Assembly: GCA_030745755.1 (NCBI GenBank)
Contig: JASLOA010000057.1
Location: 62,001 to 126,000 of the forward strand
Reading direction: 5' to 3'
DNA: 64,000 nt
DNA from: Kiritimatiellia bacterium
GTDB lineage: Bacteria; Verrucomicrobiota; Kiritimatiellia; UBA8416; JABMPJ01
The notes below the pieces were generated by a model. That model did not search any database. It had not been told where the DNA came from and saw only the letters and a program-made list of their open reading frames with translations. The translations under genes and the position numbers were made by a program. Position 1 is the first letter of the stretch; each line of letters begins with the position of its first letter. This document shows, one piece after another, positions 45,067 through 53,038 of this stretch.

Positions 45067-45993
45067 CTACTCCCTTTTCGATCTGCCACTCTCCCAGAAG
45101 AAGGCTATGCCCACAAAGATCAGGGACAGGACAGCCGTTGCGCGGAAAGCCGCGCCAAACGAGAGCGATTGAGAAACGATGCCTTCTTGGACGGCTTCGA
45201 CAAAGAGAAGAGGAACAGTCCATACCCACAATCGCATGAGAATAAACGGAAAGAGGAATAGGAACACAATAACGCAAAGAACAGTATGGGCCAGCCGATC
45301 ATCTCTGATCGGCTCCGGAGGCCCAGGCGGCACGACAAAATCGCGAGGAATGCTGGTCTCCTCGGGCGACAGGTTCAAAATGTCCAGAGCCCGATCACGA
45401 TCCACCGTGTTGACCATAAGCCGTGAGCCGCCTGAGGCCCACTCAAGAACCGGATAGGCATGACTTGCCGTACTATCAGGCAGAAATGCCGCCACACCCG
45501 CTGCCGCCAGCTTCTGGCGAGCAAGTTCGGCCTGCGCAGAGTTGAGGTACTTCCCCACAGTGGCAAATTCACCTGAAGCCTCTGCATCCCCTCGATCAAT
45601 CGCAACCGCCTCGTCCGACTGGGGCAGCGCATTCTCATCCTCAACCCTGACGAGTTCACCACACTCAGGGCAGAGCACAGCACGCCCCTCCGCCGACCGC
45701 GGAAACCGAACGCTCTTCCCACACTCAGGGCAATGAAACTCGATCTGAATAAGCGCTTCTCCGGGAGCCCCGCTGCATGCAGGAATCAGCCTGGCAACCG
45801 CGAAGAGGCAGGCAGGCGGAATCACGCTGACCCCATACCATGCCGCATCGAGAAAAAGCCCCAAGGCAGCGAACACCAGGTAGAGAGCAGCCGCTGGCAA
45901 GACAAACGGCCACGGTCCATACCCCTTCACCCTCAAGCGGGAATAGGCTGGAAAGACAAACAGAAAGCAGAGCGCTATTCCCAATGGAAACAT
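45067..45993 (-). CDS. Membrane protein with a zinc ribbon and a DUF2007-like domain
   Basis: 308 residues with GGAGGAGG before the ATG. Two or three N-terminal TM helices (about 1-65), then a ribbon FHCPECGKSVRFP with CPECGELVRVE, then a DUF2007-like part (YLNSAQAELARQKLAAAGV, GGSRLMVNTVDRDRALDIL), and two to three TM helices near 235-300. The role is unknown; DUF2007 proteins are thought to be signal-transduction accessory factors. A 56-bp copy of its 3' end lies at 44038. Confidence 0.7.
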   Translation of the reverse strand: MFPLGIALCFLFVFPAYSRLRVKGYGPWPFVLPAAALYLVFAALGLFLDAAWYGVSVIPPACLFAVARLIPACSGAPGEALIQIEFHCPECGKSVRFPRSAEGRAVLCPECGELVRVEDENALPQSDEAVAIDRGDAEASGEFATVGKYLNSAQAELARQKLAAAGVAAFLPDSTASHAYPVLEWASGGSRLMVNTVDRDRALDILNLSPEETSIPRDFVVPPGPPEPIRDDRLAHTVLCVIVFLFLFPFILMRLWVWTVPLLFVEAVQEGIVSQSLSFGAAFRATAVLSLIFVGIAFFWESGRSKRE

Positions 45994-46061
45994 CCGGTTC
46001 CTCCTCCCGCCTGGCGTTCGTCAACTCCGGCCGACAGGGGCCAGGCCAACGACGCACTCTT

Positions 46062-46200
46062 GGCATGCGCCATTCAATACCACAGCCGCCGCCTTACAAC
46101 ATCACTTTTCCACCAAAATCAGGTAAGCGTTAAGCTTAGGAATCTAGCCCCCTGCCAGTTCGCCTGGCAGGTGAATCAGCTTAACCGCCATGCTGCAATC
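46062..46200. repeat. Relic of a second RAYT-type element (type B), copy 1
   Basis: 46062-46137 is almost identical to 48389-48463. On the minus strand, the left edge encodes ATG CCA AGA, that is MPR, the usual start of RAYT transposases. A hairpin CCTGCCAGTTCGCCTGGCAG follows at 46150. GGTAAGCGTTAAGCTTAG (46123-46140) recurs inverted at 48753-48770. Confidence 0.65.
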
Positions 46201-46370
46201 TCCCCCTCTCCCGGCCCCTGAAATGATCCGCTCTTCTGACTACTGACTCCTGACTTCTGACTCCTGCGGCGATTCTTCGCCGCTGACAATCCGAGTCCCC
46301 CCTTGTCACCCCATCCCCGCGGGTGATAGCGTAATGCACCGCAAGGAAGAGCCAGAAAGAAGCGTGGAGC

Positions 46371-47210
46371 ATGTCGGAAGCAAACAACCGCAGGGACGAA
46401 ATCAAGGCGCGTCTGAACACCATCATCTTTGGTGCCGATACCCCCTTGGGCCGCGCCTATGATATCGCGCTCCTCGCCGTCATCGGCGCCAGCGTGTTTA
46501 TGGTGATGCTCGACAGTGTGGCCTCCCTGCACGCGGAGTACGGCCGATTCTTCTACGCCATTGAATGGGGCTTCACGATCTTCTTCACGCTGGAGTACCT
46601 GGTCCGGCTCTGGTGCGGAGAGAACGCCCGGCGTTACGCATTCAGCTTCTTCGGCATGGTAGACATCCTCGGGGTGATCCCCACCTACCTGGGCCTGCTG
46701 TTCCACGGCAGCCGCTTCCTTGTCGCCATCCGTTTTCTGCGCATGTTGCGCGTGTTCCGCGTGATGAAGCTCTCCTCGTATGAAGGCGAGCTGCGAGCCA
46801 TGAGCGCGGCGTTGAAGCATAGCCGGCGTCGTATCCTCGTGTTCCTGTTCTTTGTGCTGACCATGGTCGTCGTGCTGGGGGCGCTCATGTATGTCATCGA
46901 GGGCGAAGCCAACGGTTTCACCAGTATCCCCACCAGTATCTACTGGGCCATTGTCACGCTCACCACCGTGGGCTATGGCGATATCTCCCCCGGCACCCCC
47001 CTGGGTCAGTCCATCGCCGCCATTCTGATGATCCTCGGCTACAGCATCATCGTCATCCCCACCGGTATCGTATCGGTCGAGGCCGCTCGAGCGGCACAGG
47101 ACAAAGCCCCCGCCCCCTGTTCCGCCTGCCGCCGTCCCGGTCACGACGCCGATGCCACCCACTGCAAGTTCTGTGGCGCGCGACTCGGGCAAGCGGGGTC
47201 GGCCCGTTAA
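46371..47210 (+). CDS. Voltage-gated potassium channel-like protein
   Basis: 279 residues, six TM helices. S4 (residues 115-133, RFLVAIRFLRMLRVFRVMK) has Arg at every third position. The pore filter TTVGYGD is at 198-204. The C-terminus has a zinc ribbon (CSACRRPG, CKFCGARL) near 245-270 instead of a RCK domain. Forms a tetrameric K+ channel in the inner membrane. The stop overlaps the repeat at 47209. Confidence 0.9.
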   Translation: MSEANNRRDEIKARLNTIIFGADTPLGRAYDIALLAVIGASVFMVMLDSVASLHAEYGRFFYAIEWGFTIFFTLEYLVRLWCGENARRYAFSFFGMVDILGVIPTYLGLLFHGSRFLVAIRFLRMLRVFRVMKLSSYEGELRAMSAALKHSRRRILVFLFFVLTMVVVLGALMYVIEGEANGFTSIPTSIYWAIVTLTTVGYGDISPGTPLGQSIAAILMILGYSIIVIPTGIVSVEAARAAQDKAPAPCSACRRPGHDADATHCKFCGARLGQAGSAR

Positions 47211-47362
47211 CGGCGTGTTGCCCAAATCGAAGAGATGCTTCATGAGGAGATGTCTCGACAAGCTCGACATGACAGTTCTGCAGAACACTCTATAGTTTCG
47301 AGCCTGTCATCCCGAGCGAAGTCGAGGGATCTCCTTCTGGGCAACAGCCCCTCAAGGGCTGA
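47209..47362. repeat. Dispersed palindromic-ended repeat, copy C
   Basis: AACGGCGTGTTGCCCAAATC at 47209; interior TGTCATCCCGAGCGAAGTCG; right end TGGGCAACAGCCC then AAGGGCTGA. It abuts the channel gene's stop codon and lies between two genes in tail-to-tail order. Confidence 0.8.
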
Positions 47363-47373
47363 TTCCGCCGGTC

Positions 47374-48345
47374 TCAGAGTGTGTGCAGCGCCTTGTGGAG
47401 GGCGATGACGACTTTGGCCATGCGCTTGTAGTCGAGGCTGTCGGCTCTGTCGGCTGGCGTGTGGTAGGCTCTGTTTCTGTAGAACGCGGTGTCGGTGATC
47501 ATGATGGCCTTGAAACCATGCGGCCAGTAGTTGAGGTGATCCGAAAAATCGATCCCGGGCACGGCCGATGGCGCCCTGATCGAGTAGACCGGAAGATCGG
47601 TAGCGCCTTTCATCCCTATCTTGACGCTCTTGATCCAGTCTCCTTGGTGCCAGGGGCCTGCCACGGCTATGAAGTTGCCTCGGCTGGGATACATGAGTTT
47701 CAGCAGGAGGGAGGGATAGGATTGTGAACCCTTTTTATCGCTGAAGCAACCGACCATCTCCAACACGATAACGCCCTTCAGCTCAGCCTCTTCATCGGCA
47801 AGTCTCTGGGCGTGAACCGCGCTGCCCATGTGCGGGGTCCTGAAAAAGGGAGGCTCTTCCAGTGTATAGGCGACCAGTTCGACTTCCCTGTCGGGGGCGT
47901 TGCGCTGGAGAAGGTAGGCAAGCTCTATGAGCGCGGCGACGCCACTCGCGTTGTCATCAGCACCGGGGGTGTCCCCGCAAGCGTCGTAATGCGCACCCAC
48001 CACAATCTTGTCGCCGCGCCCCACGCCGTAGCGGCCGATCACATTCCGGTATGTCTGGTCCTGTACGTCAAACGGCTGCGACTCAACAACGGCACCGGCG
48101 GTCGCAAAATGGGTGGCGATGTAGTTGGCACACCGCTCCAGGTTCGCCACGTGTGTCCAATCACGCGGGTGGCAGGTCTGGCTCAGCATCACGACATGGT
48201 CGTTCAGGCGCAGATCGTCCACAACAAGGGCAGAGAGCTGGTTCCTGCGCAGAGAGGGCTGGGAAATGCAGCCGGCGGCAACCGAAATAATGACTGCCAG
48301 CGCACACAGGATACGCGCCGTCGAGTGGATGAGCTTTCGTCTCAT
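47374..48345 (-). CDS. M28-family zinc aminopeptidase, lipoprotein
   Basis: 323 residues from the ATG at 48345, which opens a lipoprotein signal (LCALAVIISVAAGC). Metal ligands are in VVGAHYDACGDTPGADDNAS, YTLEEPPFF and FSDHLNYWPHG. An open extension to 48393 begins MPRASRYLQ and comes from a transposon relic. Predicted to cleave N-terminal residues from peptides at the outer membrane. No RBS is strong for either start. Confidence 0.85.
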   Translation of the reverse strand: MRRKLIHSTARILCALAVIISVAAGCISQPSLRRNQLSALVVDDLRLNDHVVMLSQTCHPRDWTHVANLERCANYIATHFATAGAVVESQPFDVQDQTYRNVIGRYGVGRGDKIVVGAHYDACGDTPGADDNASGVAALIELAYLLQRNAPDREVELVAYTLEEPPFFRTPHMGSAVHAQRLADEEAELKGVIVLEMVGCFSDKKGSQSYPSLLLKLMYPSRGNFIAVAGPWHQGDWIKSVKIGMKGATDLPVYSIRAPSAVPGIDFSDHLNYWPHGFKAIMITDTAFYRNRAYHTPADRADSLDYKRMAKVVIALHKALHTL

Positions 48346-48388
48346 ATAGCGTCGGGGGCCTCCGGCTTGCAGATATCGTGACGCTCTC

Positions 48389-48774
48389 GGCATGCGCCAT
48401 TCAATACCACAGCCGCCGCCTTACAACATCACTTTTCCACCAAAATCAGGTAACCGTTAAGCTGGCAGGCGTTGTCACGCCCCCGGCCGGCTTGTCCGGC
48501 CGGAGCGTCAGCTTACAAACCAAAGCGAAAACACCACCCCGATTCGACCCCTGCCAGCTCGCCTGGCAGGTGAAGAAGCTTAGCGCCAACCCTGACGCGA
48601 CAGCACTGGCCCTCGCCTCCAAATCCTGCCGCCAGTCTGGCCGTTAGGCTCATTCACCCGTGACGCAAGGTCACGGGGGTCTTGCGGGTGGTGGGCGACG
48701 TCATGGCTGCCAAGCTTCTTCACCTGCCGGACAAGCCGGCAGGGGTCTCAGGCTAAGCTTAACGCTTACCTAAG
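48389..48774. repeat. Type B RAYT element relics, copy 2, with clustered hairpins
   Basis: 48389-48463 repeats 46062-46137. It is followed by hairpins GGCAGGCGTTGTCACGCC-like, CCGGCCGGCTTGTCCGGCCG, CCTGCCAGCTCGCCTGGCAG (48551) and CCTGCCGGACAAGCCGGCAG (48723). The last two are inverted, and with flanking AAGCTT they form the ends of a short element. 48751-48774 is the inverse of 46121-46140. Confidence 0.6.
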
Positions 48775-48786
48775 AAGAGGCCCTGA

Positions 48787-48854
48787 GCACCATATTCGTG
48801 GCAAGAATCCACGCTGAAGCCTCTACCACAACGACTTACAGACGGGGACCGTCT
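48787..48854. repeat. Solo right end of the type A RAYT element
   Basis: It has the CACCATATTCG start and the TTACAGACGGGGACCGTCT end of the right ends at 41291 and 43079, with a diverged middle. It supplies the last codons and stop of the yaiI-type gene. Confidence 0.7.
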
Positions 48855-49336
48855 CCCTCCACGGGTCTCCCTGCGGCAGGCGATGGCGGCCGGCGCCGTA
48901 TGGATTGAATGAGAACGTCCATCTGCTGAAGAAAGTTGGACCGGTCGCGCTGTTGCAGGGGAGGTGGCCCTCCTGTAATAACTCCAGCGGCGCGAAGTTC
49001 GGTCATCAAGTCACGCTGTGCAAGCGTGTCACCAATACTCTCTTCTCTGAAGGGCTCTCCTGAAGGGCGGATGACGCTTGCATCCTTCTTGATACAGCGC
49101 GCGGCCAGCGGTATATCCGCGGTCACGACGATATCGCCGGGCTCAACATGGTCCGCAATCCAGTCATCCGCCGCATCAGCCCCAGCCCCAACGACGTTCA
49201 GAGAGATTCTCTCATCATCCGGAACGCGCATCCAGGTGTTAGCAACCAACGTGACCTTGAGGTCGCACCGACGAGCCACGCGGTACACCTCCTGCTTCAC
49301 CGGGCAGGCATCCGCATCTACAAAAATATCCAACAC
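48836..49336 (-). CDS. yaiI: YaiI/YqxD-family (DUF188) protein
   Basis: 166 residues from a TTG at 49336 preceded by GAGGTG at the right distance. Starts MLDIFVDADACPVKQEVYRV, then GADAADDWIADHVEPGDIVV and DIPLAARCIKKDA, then FLQQMDVLIQS, all DUF188. It is a PIN-like fold of unknown substrate. The last 8-10 residues and the stop come from the repeat at 48787-48854, so the native end was replaced. Confidence 0.87.
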   Translation of the reverse strand: MLDIFVDADACPVKQEVYRVARRCDLKVTLVANTWMRVPDDERISLNVVGAGADAADDWIADHVEPGDIVVTADIPLAARCIKKDASVIRPSGEPFREESIGDTLAQRDLMTELRAAGVITGGPPPLQQRDRSNFLQQMDVLIQSIRRRPPSPAAGRPVEGDGPRL

Positions 49337-49366
49337 ACCAACACCTCACTGTTAGCGCCGAGCCCT

Positions 49367-49711
49367 TTACCGCCTGGGTGTGGCGGCGCAACGGACACAA
49401 AGCACCACGTCCGGGAACGCATCCAGCCGCTCGCCACCGATAGCGCTCTGACAGCGTCCGCACTGTCCGTAGGAGCCTTCCTCGATTCGCCGAAGGGCCG
49501 TGCCGATTCGCAGCAGACGCTGTTCGCGACGTCGGCGAACATCAAGGGCCACCTGCTGTGCCTGCATAGCGTCGCCCCGGGATATCCGCCCCATGGTACC
49601 ATCCAGGGCCACGGGTGCGGCTTCGGCGCGCGACTGCTCAAGTTCGGACTCAAGCGTTGCCTGTAAATCCACCAACATCGTCCGATACGTCTGCAGCCTG
49701 GCTGTGTCCAT
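49367..49711 (-). CDS. DksA/TraR-type zinc-finger protein
   Basis: 114 residues with GAGGTG before the ATG. N-terminal coiled coil (LQTYRTMLVDLQATLESELE), a middle DAMQAQQVALDVRRRREQRL typical of DksA-like proteins, and a C-terminal C4 finger, YGQCGRCQSAIGGERLDAFP plus CVRCA. Likely binds the RNA polymerase secondary channel. The acidic DxxDxA tip is replaced by GRISRGDAMQ, so activity may differ. Confidence 0.87.
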   Translation of the reverse strand: MDTARLQTYRTMLVDLQATLESELEQSRAEAAPVALDGTMGRISRGDAMQAQQVALDVRRRREQRLLRIGTALRRIEEGSYGQCGRCQSAIGGERLDAFPDVVLCVRCAATPRR

Positions 49712-49864
49712 CTCTAGAGCACCTCAGTTGTATTCCGTCACTCCGCCTCGTAGCAGTCCCCGCATTTCTCAGAGTATTAAACGCAGATCATTTTGTAGAC
49801 GCGAAAGTAAGTGGAGCCGCAAGAAACGGTAAACCCCAAAACAACCACCACGCGAGCGGCTCCA

Positions 49865-49935
49865 AGCACCATATTCGGCACAAATCCTGATGCCATAAAA
49901 CCCACACCACAACAAGTTACAGACGGGGACCGTCT
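49865..49935. repeat. Second solo right end of the type A RAYT element
   Basis: CACCATATTCGG at the left and GTTACAGACGGGGACCGTCT at the right; middle diverged. Same orientation as the other right ends. The rest of the 300-bp gap (49712-50014) holds no gene. Confidence 0.7.
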
Positions 49936-50014
49936 CCCTTCTACCCTTTTAGGTCGATTCTGGGGAACCAGACGTATAGAGTGACCGAGAGGCACGACAA
50001 AGCGGAGGACAGCA

Positions 50015-50947
50015 ATGGTAAGACAAGCTGACGATGGGCTCCTATCCACTTCGAAATTGGCCAAACATCTTGGCATTTCCTCTCGGGATCTGTTCGCCAA
50101 GTTCGAAGAGCTCGGATGGATCACCGGGGAAGGCAAATCATCAGAACTCACTGATGCCGGGAAGGCTGAGGGCGGTCAGTACCTTGAGAGCCCGAAGTAC
50201 GGCAGGTGGATCGCGTGGCCCGAGGCCGTCGTTCAACGGTTTGAGGTGGTCCGGGACAAAGGAGTTGCTCAGCGGGCCGACGAGAATGCGGGCAGCAAGA
50301 TCAGTTCCACTGCCCTCGGCCAACACTTCGGACTGTCCCCGCAACGCATGAACTCAATATTGTCCGAGCTGGGTTGGATTCAGAAGGGCGACGTCAAGGG
50401 GTGGTTGCTCACTCCCGCCGGGCAGCAGCTCGGCGGCATGCAGAAGGAGCATCCGCGTTCGGGTGTGCCATACGCGGTGTGGCCACCCTCCCTGACAGAG
50501 AATGCGCGCTTGGTAGACACGGTCGGCGAGCAAAAGGGCGAGGTGTCGCGGGGAGAGGATGACGCACCGACCCAGACCGCGGAGCCGGTGGGTTTCCGTG
50601 AGAAGTTCAAGGCCAAGCATCGTACGACCGACGGCCACTACGTCAGGTCAAAGGCCGAGATGCTGGTGGACAACTGGCTCTACATGGCCGAAATCGTGCA
50701 TGCCTACGAGCGCCGCCTCCCGATCGAGGAAGAAGTCTACTCTGATTTCTACATCCCGACCGGCAAGGTCTACATCGAGTACTGGGGGCTCGAAGGAGAC
50801 CCGAAGTACGAGCATCGCAAGCAGACCAAGCTCGGGATCTACGAGAAGTACGGCTTCAACCTGATCGAACTCAACGAACAGGATGTCCAGAACCTGGACG
50901 ATATCCTCCCGGCAAAGCTACTCAGGTTCGGCGTACAGTCATACTAG
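50015..50947 (+). CDS. Winged-helix protein with a PD-(D/E)XK-like nuclease domain
   Basis: 310 residues with GGAGGA before the ATG. Two winged-helix-like repeats occupy about 1-150 (LLSTSKLAKHLGISSRDLFA, ISSTALGQHFGLSPQRMNSI). The C-terminus has HYVRSKAEMLVDNWLYM, EVYSDFYIPTGKVYIEYWG and QTKLGIYEKYGFNLIEL, the E...D.E.W...K arrangement of restriction-like nucleases. DNA end processing or defence are possible. The next gene follows in 19 bp. Confidence 0.68.
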   Translation: MVRQADDGLLSTSKLAKHLGISSRDLFAKFEELGWITGEGKSSELTDAGKAEGGQYLESPKYGRWIAWPEAVVQRFEVVRDKGVAQRADENAGSKISSTALGQHFGLSPQRMNSILSELGWIQKGDVKGWLLTPAGQQLGGMQKEHPRSGVPYAVWPPSLTENARLVDTVGEQKGEVSRGEDDAPTQTAEPVGFREKFKAKHRTTDGHYVRSKAEMLVDNWLYMAEIVHAYERRLPIEEEVYSDFYIPTGKVYIEYWGLEGDPKYEHRKQTKLGIYEKYGFNLIELNEQDVQNLDDILPAKLLRFGVQSY

Positions 50948-50966
50948 CAGGCAGTTGTTCCATCTA

Positions 50967-51536
50967 ATGTCTATTCAACACACATCACGAACCGGAAAGA
51001 CCTACTACCTGCACACCGGGGTTACGAAGACGGGCAAGCCCAAGTACTTCTTCTCTACAAAGCTAGATGGCGAGCTGGCTGACACGATCCCCGACGGATT
51101 CGAGATCTACGAGAATGTGAACGGACAGGTGTTCCTGCGCCGTATCCCGAAGCAGATCATCCTGCCTGACGAGTTGGCGTTGGTGGAGACCGTGCTGAAA
51201 GCGCATGGGGAGGATTGGGAATACCAGGCCGAGGTGAAGAAGGACACGATCACAGTGTATGAATGCGGGACTGATATCGGTCGTATCAGCGAGCTGATCA
51301 AGGCCTACGCCGGCCGGTCGTGGACCGATGAGGAGAAGCGACAGCACGCCCATTACATGGCTGTCATGCGGTTTGTCTTGGAGGACAAGATGAACCGGCT
51401 ATTCACCACCGAACGGTTCTGCTTCAAGGGCAGCATCGACGACTGGATCTACGTCGGCGGCCCGGCCGAACTATCGGACCAGGTCGGCAAGCACATCAAA
51501 CACCTGGGGCAGGACTCATTCTACGAGTTGTATTAG
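50967..51536 (+). CDS. Conserved hypothetical protein paired with the nuclease gene
   Basis: 189 residues from an ATG at 50967 (MSIQHTSRTGKTYYLHTG). A WYL/TGK-like N-terminal part (KYFFSTKLDGELADTIPDGF, IYENVNGQVFLRR) is followed by KAHGEDWEYQAEVKKD and a C-terminal RFCFKGSIDDWIYVGGP. I do not know the family. Tandem with the nuclease-like gene. A piece is copied at 41883-41966. Confidence 0.6.
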   Translation: MSIQHTSRTGKTYYLHTGVTKTGKPKYFFSTKLDGELADTIPDGFEIYENVNGQVFLRRIPKQIILPDELALVETVLKAHGEDWEYQAEVKKDTITVYECGTDIGRISELIKAYAGRSWTDEEKRQHAHYMAVMRFVLEDKMNRLFTTERFCFKGSIDDWIYVGGPAELSDQVGKHIKHLGQDSFYELY

Positions 51537-51579
51537 TGTGCAGGGACAGCGGGAAATGGTACCCGTCTAGATCCTTCCA

Positions 51580-52395
51580 TCATGCCACACTCCTGGTGCC
51601 GCGACATCTCGGGTATCCAGAGCAGCCCCAGAAGCGACTGTTATCGCTTCTGTTTGTTCGCATTGTCATCGGGTTCCCGCACTTCGGGCAGTCGGGACTC
51701 TCACCCTCGGCCGGCGGCCGCATCCGCTTACGCAGCATCTCAACGTGAAGCCGCTCGTCCTCTGGCGATACCGTACCGGCCCACTCCCGAATGGCGGATG
51801 CCACGTCGGGTACCTGCTCATCGCGGATGACGTACTTCTCAAAGCCCTCGATGTGCCGTGCCAGATCACCCACGTACACAACATTGTCCGGCATCTCGGT
51901 CTTGAAGGTCGCGTCTCCGGCGAAGACAACTACGGACTTGAAATAGTGGTGCGGGATGTGGGTCAGCTCCGAGAGCGTCTTCGTATGACGGTAGTTCTGC
52001 CGGAGCGGGTTCTGGAACTGCGACTTCCGCGAGTAGAACACCTGGGTCCACTTGGCTTGGTCCTCCCCACCGAAGATCCAGCCGCCATAGTCCTTGGTCT
52101 CTATAACGAAGACCCCGTAACGCGACACCACAACATGGTCAATCTGCGTCGTTCCGTTCTTCGCCGGAAGCATGATGTCTGAGATCGGCGTGTAGATGCC
52201 GTCGTCCAACTCGGAGTGAATGACCGCATCAACACATGCCTCCCCCTTCTCGCCCCGGGTGAGACGTTTCCGGCCCGTCGAGCGCCGCTGTCCTCCACGA
52301 TTCCCTCGTGCTAGAAGCACCAGGATCCGCACGGCAGACACCATGAAGACAAGTGCCACGAGCTGCCCACCGAACGACGCCAAAACAGGCTCCAT
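51580..52395 (-). CDS. NERD-domain nuclease-like protein with a topoisomerase-type zinc finger
   Basis: 271 residues from the ATG at 52395 (GGAG eight bases before). An N-terminal TM helix (residues 8-28) is followed by the NERD domain: GEKGEACVDAVIHSELDDG, TQIDHVVVSRYGVFVIETKD and YGGWIF. The C-terminus has CPKCGNPMTMRTNRSDNSRF and WGCSGYPRCRG, a topoisomerase-I-like zinc finger. Membrane-tethered DNA processing is inferred. Confidence 0.83.
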   Translation of the reverse strand: MEPVLASFGGQLVALVFMVSAVRILVLLARGNRGGQRRSTGRKRLTRGEKGEACVDAVIHSELDDGIYTPISDIMLPAKNGTTQIDHVVVSRYGVFVIETKDYGGWIFGGEDQAKWTQVFYSRKSQFQNPLRQNYRHTKTLSELTHIPHHYFKSVVVFAGDATFKTEMPDNVVYVGDLARHIEGFEKYVIRDEQVPDVASAIREWAGTVSPEDERLHVEMLRKRMRPPAEGESPDCPKCGNPMTMRTNRSDNSRFWGCSGYPRCRGTRSVA

Positions 52396-52805
52396 CACCA
52401 CCACATCTCCATCCGCAACCCGCGCGCGTCCTTTTCCGGCAGCTCCGGGATCCTCTGCGCTTCGCCATCCGCGATCCGCCGCGCGGTCCAGGCCGCCGCC
52501 AGCGCATCCACCACATCGTCGTCGGTGGCGGTCTGCTTCGTGAATAGGGCCAGTTGGCGTTCCGGGCGCTGGATCCCGACCGCCTTCAGCAGGTGTAGCC
52601 GCTGATTGATACCTTCCGGTGTGTGTTTCGAGTGCTCGAGGGGGGTACCGTTGTTCATGCCGTAGAAGCAGAGCTCCGGATGCACCTCGCGCACTCGCTC
52701 CTGCAGCTCCGGCGTCATCTGGTCGTGCACATCACGCAATCGGGGAAAGAGCGCAAAGCACTGCTTTGAGATTCCCAGGCCATACTCCGACGATGCCCGG
52801 TTCCT
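52395..52805 (-). pseudogene. C-terminal part of a DUF429 (RNase H-like) protein
   Basis: The frame encodes ASSEYGLGISKQCFALFPRL, then RVREVHPELCFYGMNN and ATDDDVVDALAAAWTARRIA, matching the end of DUF429 proteins. The N-terminal RNase H-like core (first Asp) is missing. It runs into the relic at 52803-52987 in another frame. Confidence 0.6.
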
Positions 52806-52987
52806 CGAACCGGCAGCCCAAGTGACAAAGCGCATTTCCTCCCCGCAAGGTCGTCAATAATCACCTCGTCACCAGTCGCCAACGCCCGCGCCAACACCGC
52901 AGATTCGCCTGGTCCGAGACCCCATGCCTCAACGACAGGCGGGATAGTGCCCACATTCGACACATGGAGCCATTCGCGTTCCTGCAC
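52803..52987 (-). pseudogene. Internal fragment of a DUF3368-type PIN protein
   Basis: The frame encodes WGLGPGESAVLARALATG, VIIDDLAGRKCALSLGLPV and RGTG, the DUF3368 signature of VapC-like PIN proteins (E and D of the active site). The N-terminal part and the last helices are missing. Its loss is joined to the DUF429 relic. Confidence 0.55.
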
Positions 52988-53038
52988 CGCCCTTACTGTG
53001 GGGTCATTGCCAGGGTTGAAACGATTCCTGCGGAGCCG

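Noticed and set aside
46176-47288. A 370-codon frame opposite the potassium channel
   Set aside because: Shadow of the channel gene; part of it is translation of the dispersed repeat.
46062-48774. Possible integron attC sites (GTTAAGC and GCTTAAC words near hairpins)
   Set aside because: No integrase, no regular cassette array, and the adjacent sequence encodes a RAYT-type start. Transposon ends explain it better.
40397-49935. The AGACGGTCCCCGTCT hairpins as plain transcription terminators
   Set aside because: They lack T tracts and recur as fixed ends of transposon copies, so end sequences of the RAYT element fit better.
52964-53038. An N-terminal extension (from ATG 52964) of the winged-helix protein
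   Set aside because: These codons are antisense to the DUF3368 relic, so a later start is preferred.
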